From Oscillospiraceae bacterium (GTDB taxonomy: Bacteria > Bacillota > Clostridia > Oscillospirales > Oscillospiraceae): a stretch of 54,053 bases of DNA. Positions within the stretch are counted from its first letter, which is position 1; every line of letters starts with the position of its first letter. The translations under genes and the position numbers were made by a program. The notes beneath the pieces are model-generated. The model saw only the letters and a program-made list of their open reading frames with translations. It ran no database searches and had not been told where the DNA came from. The stretch lies in the NCBI GenBank assembly GCA_017439805.1, contig JAFSIK010000083.1, forward strand, positions 1 through 54,053, written 5' to 3'. This document shows positions 51,340-54,053 of the stretch, one piece after another.

Positions 51340-51840
51340 ATGACCATACATAACATAAGTCCCGACTCGGTAGCCATGTTCATTGCGTCTGCCGAGCTGG
51401 AAAAAGAGGGGCTTGACGTGGAAAGTCTGGATGTGGAGTCCGCCGCGCGTCTGGCCCGGGAGGCCTTTAAAACCGCCGGAATCGCCGTGGCAACGGGGCT
51501 TGAGATTGAGGCTTTCGCCGGAAACTGCGGCATTCTGGTTTTCGCCCAGCTTTTGACCGCCCTGCCGGTGGTTTATAAATTTGATGATTTCGAAGATATG
51601 CTCAGGGGCATCGGCACGGTGCCTCCGGAAGTCAGGGGCGACGTTTTCGCCATGGAGGACATCTGGTGGCTGAGGATTACCGAAGGCTGGGACAAAGCCC
51701 CCGCCCTGACGGAGTTCGGGCGGAAAATTCCCGACGCCGGTACAGAGGCCGCCCTTACCGAGCGCGGAGCGAAGGTTTTTTCCTGCGGCAGTCTTCAAAA
51801 TTTTGCCGCCGCCGTTACAACGGGACGTTTCCTCTCTTGA
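51340..51840 (+). CDS. MecA-like adaptor protein (reduced)
   Basis: This 166-residue acidic protein resembles MecA in two parts. The N-terminus MTIHNISPDSVAMFIASAEL then EKEGLDVESL matches the MecA substrate-binding start. The C-terminal half VYKFDDFEDMLRGIGTVP, VFAMEDIWWLRI and PALTEFGRKIPD matches the ClpC-binding half. Bacillus MecA has 218 residues, and the usual long acidic linker is short here. MecA hands unfolded or specific proteins to ClpC/ClpP. GGGGTG precedes the ATG. The assignment rests on motif resemblance only. SmpB, another quality-control protein, follows. Confidence 0.55.
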   Translation: MTIHNISPDSVAMFIASAELEKEGLDVESLDVESAARLAREAFKTAGIAVATGLEIEAFAGNCGILVFAQLLTALPVVYKFDDFEDMLRGIGTVPPEVRGDVFAMEDIWWLRITEGWDKAPALTEFGRKIPDAGTEAALTERGAKVFSCGSLQNFAAAVTTGRFLS

Positions 51841-51846
51841 CTGGAA

Positions 51847-51855
51847 TGGTATAAT
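51847..51855 (+). promoter_or_regulatory. Extended -10 promoter of smpB
   Basis: TGGTATAAT, 38 nt before the smpB start; the -35 region is weak, as is usual for extended -10 promoters. Confidence 0.5.
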
Positions 51856-51892
51856 AGTTTACAGACTATTTCCCATGCCCGGGAGGGATAAA

Positions 51893-52345
51893 ATGGACAA
51901 CATAAAACAAATCGCCAAAAACAGCAAGGCCTTTCACGAATACTTCGTCGAGGACCGCTATGAGGCGGGCATCGAGCTGGCAGGCACCGAGGTCAAGAGC
52001 ATCCGCTCCGGCGGCGTGAATCTGAAAGACGCCTGGTGCGATATAAAGGACGGGGAGCTTTTCGTCAAGGGCATGCACATCAGCCCCTACGAAAAGGGAA
52101 ACATCTTCAACAAGGACCCCCGCCGCACCCGCCGCCTGTTGATGCACAAAAAGGAAATCACCAAACTTTTCAACAAGGTAAAGCAGGACGGCTACACCCT
52201 TATTCCCGTCAGCATCTACTTTAAAGGCAGTCTGGTAAAGGTGGAAGTTGCCCTGTGTAAGGGCAAGAAACTTTACGACAAACGTGAGTCCGCGGCCAAA
52301 AAAGACGCTCAGCGGGAGATGGATCGGCGCATGAAAGAGAGATAA
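51893..52345 (+). CDS. smpB: SsrA (tmRNA)-binding protein
   Basis: This 150-residue protein matches SmpB: IAKNSKAFHEYFVEDRYEAG, IELAGTEVKSIRSGGVNLKD, HISPYEKGNIFNKDPRRTRR and GKKLYDKRESAAKKDAQREM. It carries tmRNA to stalled ribosomes. The start is the ATG at 51893, with GGGAGGG 5 nt upstream; in-frame codons further upstream lack such a site. tmRNA itself is not found in the adjacent sequence. Confidence 0.97.
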   Translation: MDNIKQIAKNSKAFHEYFVEDRYEAGIELAGTEVKSIRSGGVNLKDAWCDIKDGELFVKGMHISPYEKGNIFNKDPRRTRRLLMHKKEITKLFNKVKQDGYTLIPVSIYFKGSLVKVEVALCKGKKLYDKRESAAKKDAQREMDRRMKER

Positions 52346-52400
52346 AGCCGTTTTTTGAGGGATTTTGAGCCAAAAAGGCCGGAATTTTCAAATTTTTCTA

Positions 52401-52429
52401 TTGACATTGAGGCTTTCAATGGTTATAAT
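52401..52429 (+). promoter_or_regulatory. Consensus promoter of the tRNA pair
   Basis: TTGACA (52401-52406), a 17-nt spacer and TATAAT (52424-52429) match both consensus boxes perfectly, 28 nt before the first tRNA. Confidence 0.88.
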
Positions 52430-52456
52430 ATCCCTTGCCTTAACAAAGGCTTATAT

Positions 52457-52533
52457 GGCGGCGTAGCTCAGTTGGCCAGAGCATTCGGTTCATACCCGAA
52501 GTGTCACTGGTTCAAATCCAGTCGCCGCTACCA
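52457..52533 (+). tRNA. tRNA-Met (CAT), elongator type
   Basis: This is a 77-nt cloverleaf with encoded CCA. The acceptor pairs GGCGGCG with CGCCGCT (one G-U). The anticodon arm TTCGG-TTCATAC-CCGAA carries CAT. The T-arm has GGTTCAAATCC. The anticodon stem lacks the three G-C pairs of an initiator, so elongator Met is favoured; Ile2 (lysidine-modified CAT) cannot be wholly excluded. Confidence 0.92.
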
Positions 52534-52560
52534 AGGGGAGCAGGCCGTTCCCCTTAACAC

Positions 52561-52635
52561 GGCCCGTTGGTCAAGCGGTTAAGACACCGCCCTTTCACGG
52601 CGGTAACATGGGTTCGAGTCCCGTACGGGTCACCA
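52561..52635 (+). tRNA. tRNA-Glu (TTC)
   Basis: This is a 75-nt cloverleaf with encoded CCA. The acceptor pairs GGCCCGT with ACGGGTC. The anticodon arm CCGCC-CTTTCAC-GGCGG carries TTC, and the T-loop is GGTTCGAGTCC. It follows tRNA-Met by 27 nt and shares its promoter. Confidence 0.96.
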
Positions 52636-52676
52636 AATAAAACGACAGCTTTCGAAAGAAAGCTGTCGTTTTATTT
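52635..52676 (+). terminator. Terminator of the tRNA operon
   Basis: A perfect 19-bp stem (52635-52653 with 52658-52676) has a GAAA loop; the descending arm contains the T-rich TTTTATTT. It begins at the last base of tRNA-Glu. Confidence 0.85.
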
Positions 52677-52829
52677 GGGCTTCGGCGTGGCGGAGCACGC
52701 CTCGCACCATTCAATCATTTAACGGCGGAAGTGAATCCCGCCTATGACAATTCTCCGCTTTGCTCCGAATTGACGCGCCACTCCGCGCGGACGCCGGACG
52801 GCGGCATCTATAGTGTTGGAATTACAAAA
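52677..52829. repeat. Repeat-like intergenic segment between two copies of a terminator
   Basis: It contains a GGCGTG/CACGCC hairpin near 52685-52703 and several short GC-rich inverted motifs (for instance CGCGCCACTCCGCGCG near 52777). No gene is supported. It lies between two near-identical hairpins and may be a dispersed intergenic element inserted into, or duplicated with, the terminator. Confidence 0.5.
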
Positions 52830-52868
52830 AAACGACAGGTTTCAAAAGAAAGCTGTCGTTTCTTTTTT
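52830..52868 (+). terminator. Second copy of the tRNA terminator hairpin
   Basis: The stem AAACGACAGGTTTC/GAAAGCTGTCGTTT (52830-52861, one mismatch) is a near copy of the hairpin at 52640-52671, and is followed by CTTTTTTT. Confidence 0.75.
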
Positions 52869-53052
52869 TGCACTCCGGCAGTGAAGAATTATTCGCCGTT
52901 TTATGTATATCGATGAATATTTTTCTTTCTCGCGCCAGACCCCGAGGGGGTGCGCGAGGGGGATTTTTTCCGCCTTTTTGCACAAATAAACGGCTTGTGG
53001 GGCCTGCGTTTGGAGCATTTCACCAAAAATACGGGTTTTCTTCAAAAAACGC

Positions 53053-53081
53053 TTGCATAATAATTCAAAGTGTACTAATAT
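53053..53081 (+). promoter_or_regulatory. Promoter of argG
   Basis: TTGCAT (53053-53058), a 17-nt spacer and TAATAT (53076-53081), 34 nt before the start codon. Confidence 0.65.
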
Positions 53082-53098
53082 TGGTGCATATTAAATCT
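53054..53098 (+). promoter_or_regulatory. Two ARG-box-like sites (candidate ArgR operator)
   Basis: TGCATAATAATTCA (53054-53067) differs at one base from the TGAAT-N4-ATTCA half-site pattern of ArgR/AhrC boxes and overlaps the -35 box. A weaker TGCATATTAAATCT (53085-53098) lies downstream of the -10 box, 31 nt centre to centre. Confidence 0.5.
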
Positions 53099-53114
53099 GC
53101 GTGGAGGTCACATT

Positions 53115-54053
53115 ATGAATAAAGAAAACATCAAAAAAGTAGTTCTGGCATATTCCGGCGGCCTGGATACTTCCATCATTATCCCCTGGCTGAAGGAAAA
53201 TTACAATAACTGCGAAGTCATCGCCGTTTCCGGCAACGTGGGTCAGGCCGATGAGCTGGAGGGTCTGGAAGAGAAGGCTCTGAAAACCGGCGCAAGCAAG
53301 CTGTACGTTCTGGATCTGACCGATGAGTACGTTGATGATTTCATCATGCCCTGCCTGAAGGCCGGCGCAAAGTACGAGGAGTACCTGCTGGGCACCTCCC
53401 ACGCTCGTCCCATCATCGCAAAGGGTCTTGTTGAAATCGCTCTGAAGGAAGGCGCCGACGCCATTTGCCACGGCTGCACCGGCAAGGGCAACGACCAGGT
53501 CCGTTTTGAGCTGACCATCAAGCACTTCGCACCCGACATGCCCATCATCGCCCCCTGGCGTGAGTGGGACATCAAGAGCCGTGAGGAAGAGATTGATTAC
53601 GCAGAGGCTCACAACGTACCTCTGAAAATAAACCGCGAAACCAACTACTCCAAGGACAAAAACCTCTGGCATCTCAGCCACGAGGGCCTTGACCTTGAAG
53701 ACGCCGGCAACGAGCCCCAGTACGAAAAGCCCGGTTTCCTGGAAATGGGCGTTTCCCCCATCGACGCTCCCGACGTTCCCACCTACATCACCCTGGACTT
53801 TGAGCAGGGCATTCCCGTGGCCCTCAACGAGGAAAAGATGAGCGCCAAGAATATCATTCTGAAGCTTAACGAGATCGGCGGTGCCAACGGTATCGGCCTG
53901 CTGGACATCGTGGAGAACCGGCTGGTTGGCATGAAGTGCAGAGGTGTCTATGAGACGCCCGGCGGTGCCATTCTGTACAAGGCCCACAGTGTGCTGGAAA
54001 CCCTGTGCCTTGACAAGATGACTGCCCATAAGAAGCAGGAGCTGAGCGTATGC
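53115..54053 (+). CDS. argG: Argininosuccinate synthase, 3' end cut by window
   Basis: These are the first 313 residues of a protein of about 400. The N-terminal PPi-type ATP loop [51 protein letters not shown] and [14 protein letters not shown] identify argininosuccinate synthase, which joins citrulline and aspartate using ATP in arginine synthesis. GGAGG precedes the ATG by 8 nt. The ArgR-like boxes suggest repression by arginine. The frame is open at the window end. Confidence 0.96.
   Translation, partial: MNKENIKKVVLAYSGGLDTSIIIPWLKENYNNCEVIAVSGNVGQADELEGLEEKALKTGASKLYVLDLTDEYVDDFIMPCLKAGAKYEEYLLGTSHARPIIAKGLVEIALKEGADAICHGCTGKGNDQVRFELTIKHFAPDMPIIAPWREWDIKSREEEIDYAEAHNVPLKINRETNYSKDKNLWHLSHEGLDLEDAGNEPQYEKPGFLEMGVSPIDAPDVPTYITLDFEQGIPVALNEEKMSAKNIILKLNEIGGANGIGLLDIVENRLVGMKCRGVYETPGGAILYKAHSVLETLCLDKMTAHKKQELSVC

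Larger units (their letters stand above)
52869..53114. other. Gene-free leader region of argG
   Basis: No gene is supported. A 12-bp imperfect hairpin lies at 52929-52958 (arms CTCGCGC/GCGCGAG and ACCCC/GGGGT with a 3-nt bulge), with T6 at 52964-52969. The argG promoter with ArgR-like boxes occupies 53053-53098. Confidence 0.7.

Noticed and set aside
52346..52456. tmRNA (ssrA) expected near smpB
   Set aside because: The interval is only 111 nt and holds the tRNA promoter; no tRNA-Ala-like ends or tag-coding frame are present.
52842..53045. A 67-codon minus-strand ORF in the argG leader region
   Set aside because: It overlaps a terminator hairpin, has no ribosome-binding site, and its composition is unlike the neighbours.

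Overview
The window reads as a piece of the main chromosome of an anaerobic, endospore-forming member of the Clostridia, probably of Oscillospiraceae/Ruminococcaceae type. Three things point there: sporulation genes (spoIID, spoIIE, a SpoVB-like flippase), ferredoxin-linked anaerobic metabolism (the end of a pyruvate:ferredoxin oxidoreductase and indolepyruvate:ferredoxin oxidoreductase iorAB), and Firmicutes-style operons (walRKHI, a Ytr-like ABC module, recJ-relA-dtd). The DNA is moderately GC-rich, with AT-rich intergenic promoters. I see no phage, insertion sequence, CRISPR array or replication origin. Taxonomy is inferred from gene content only.

Layout. 1-5.4 kb: the 3' end of PFOR, spoIID, a pair of acyl-CoA dehydrogenase genes (one catalytically odd) and gdhA. 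5.4-7.8 kb: a zinc-ribbon membrane protein, then yerC-methyltransferase-hslO. 7.8-17.3 kb: a long minus-strand run recJ-relA-dtd-MBL hydrolase-hemZ-flippase-mazG-hup with one clear terminator at its end. 17.3-20.9 kb: pckG translationally coupled to an LUD protein, and a divergent secreted 3D-domain protein behind a palindrome-rich promoter. 20.9-26.4 kb: an aminotransferase divergent from iorAB, and a Cthe_2159-like lipoprotein. 26.4-27.5 kb: a structured repeat, rpe, and a gene-free stretch that folds like a small RNA. 27.5-33.4 kb: a two-component system and a GntR/ABC (Ytr-like) operon. 33.4-38.9 kb: secA-solute-binding lipoprotein-rpiB-SDR. 38.9-42.5 kb: polysaccharide deacetylase, a small membrane protein, spoIIE. 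42.5-44.8 kb: a DUF2007-like protein, rlmH, murA. 44.8-51.2 kb: nagZ-nudF-walR-walK-walH-walI. 51.2-54.05 kb: a MecA-like adaptor, smpB, tRNA-Met, tRNA-Glu, a repeat-rich spacer and argG (cut by the window end).

Themes. Many genes serve the cell envelope and its control (murA, walRK, nagZ, deacetylase, 3D protein, flippase, Ytr-like transporter, secA). A second group handles stress and quality control (relA, hslO, dtd, recJ, mazG, smpB, MecA-like). A third covers amino-acid and central carbon metabolism (gdhA, aminotransferase plus IOR, pckG, rpe, rpiB, argG).

I found no clearly new multi-gene defence or biosynthetic system. The observations most worth checking are: a candidate structured small RNA at 27295-27485; a possible heteromeric acyl-CoA dehydrogenase at 1612-3683; a promoter whose -35 box is exactly the loop of the neighbouring terminator (33403-33442); and two genes whose Shine-Dalgarno position fits an ATA or ATC start rather than the overlapping GTG. 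Many start codons were moved downstream from the longest open frame on the basis of ribosome-binding sites, as stated per gene.
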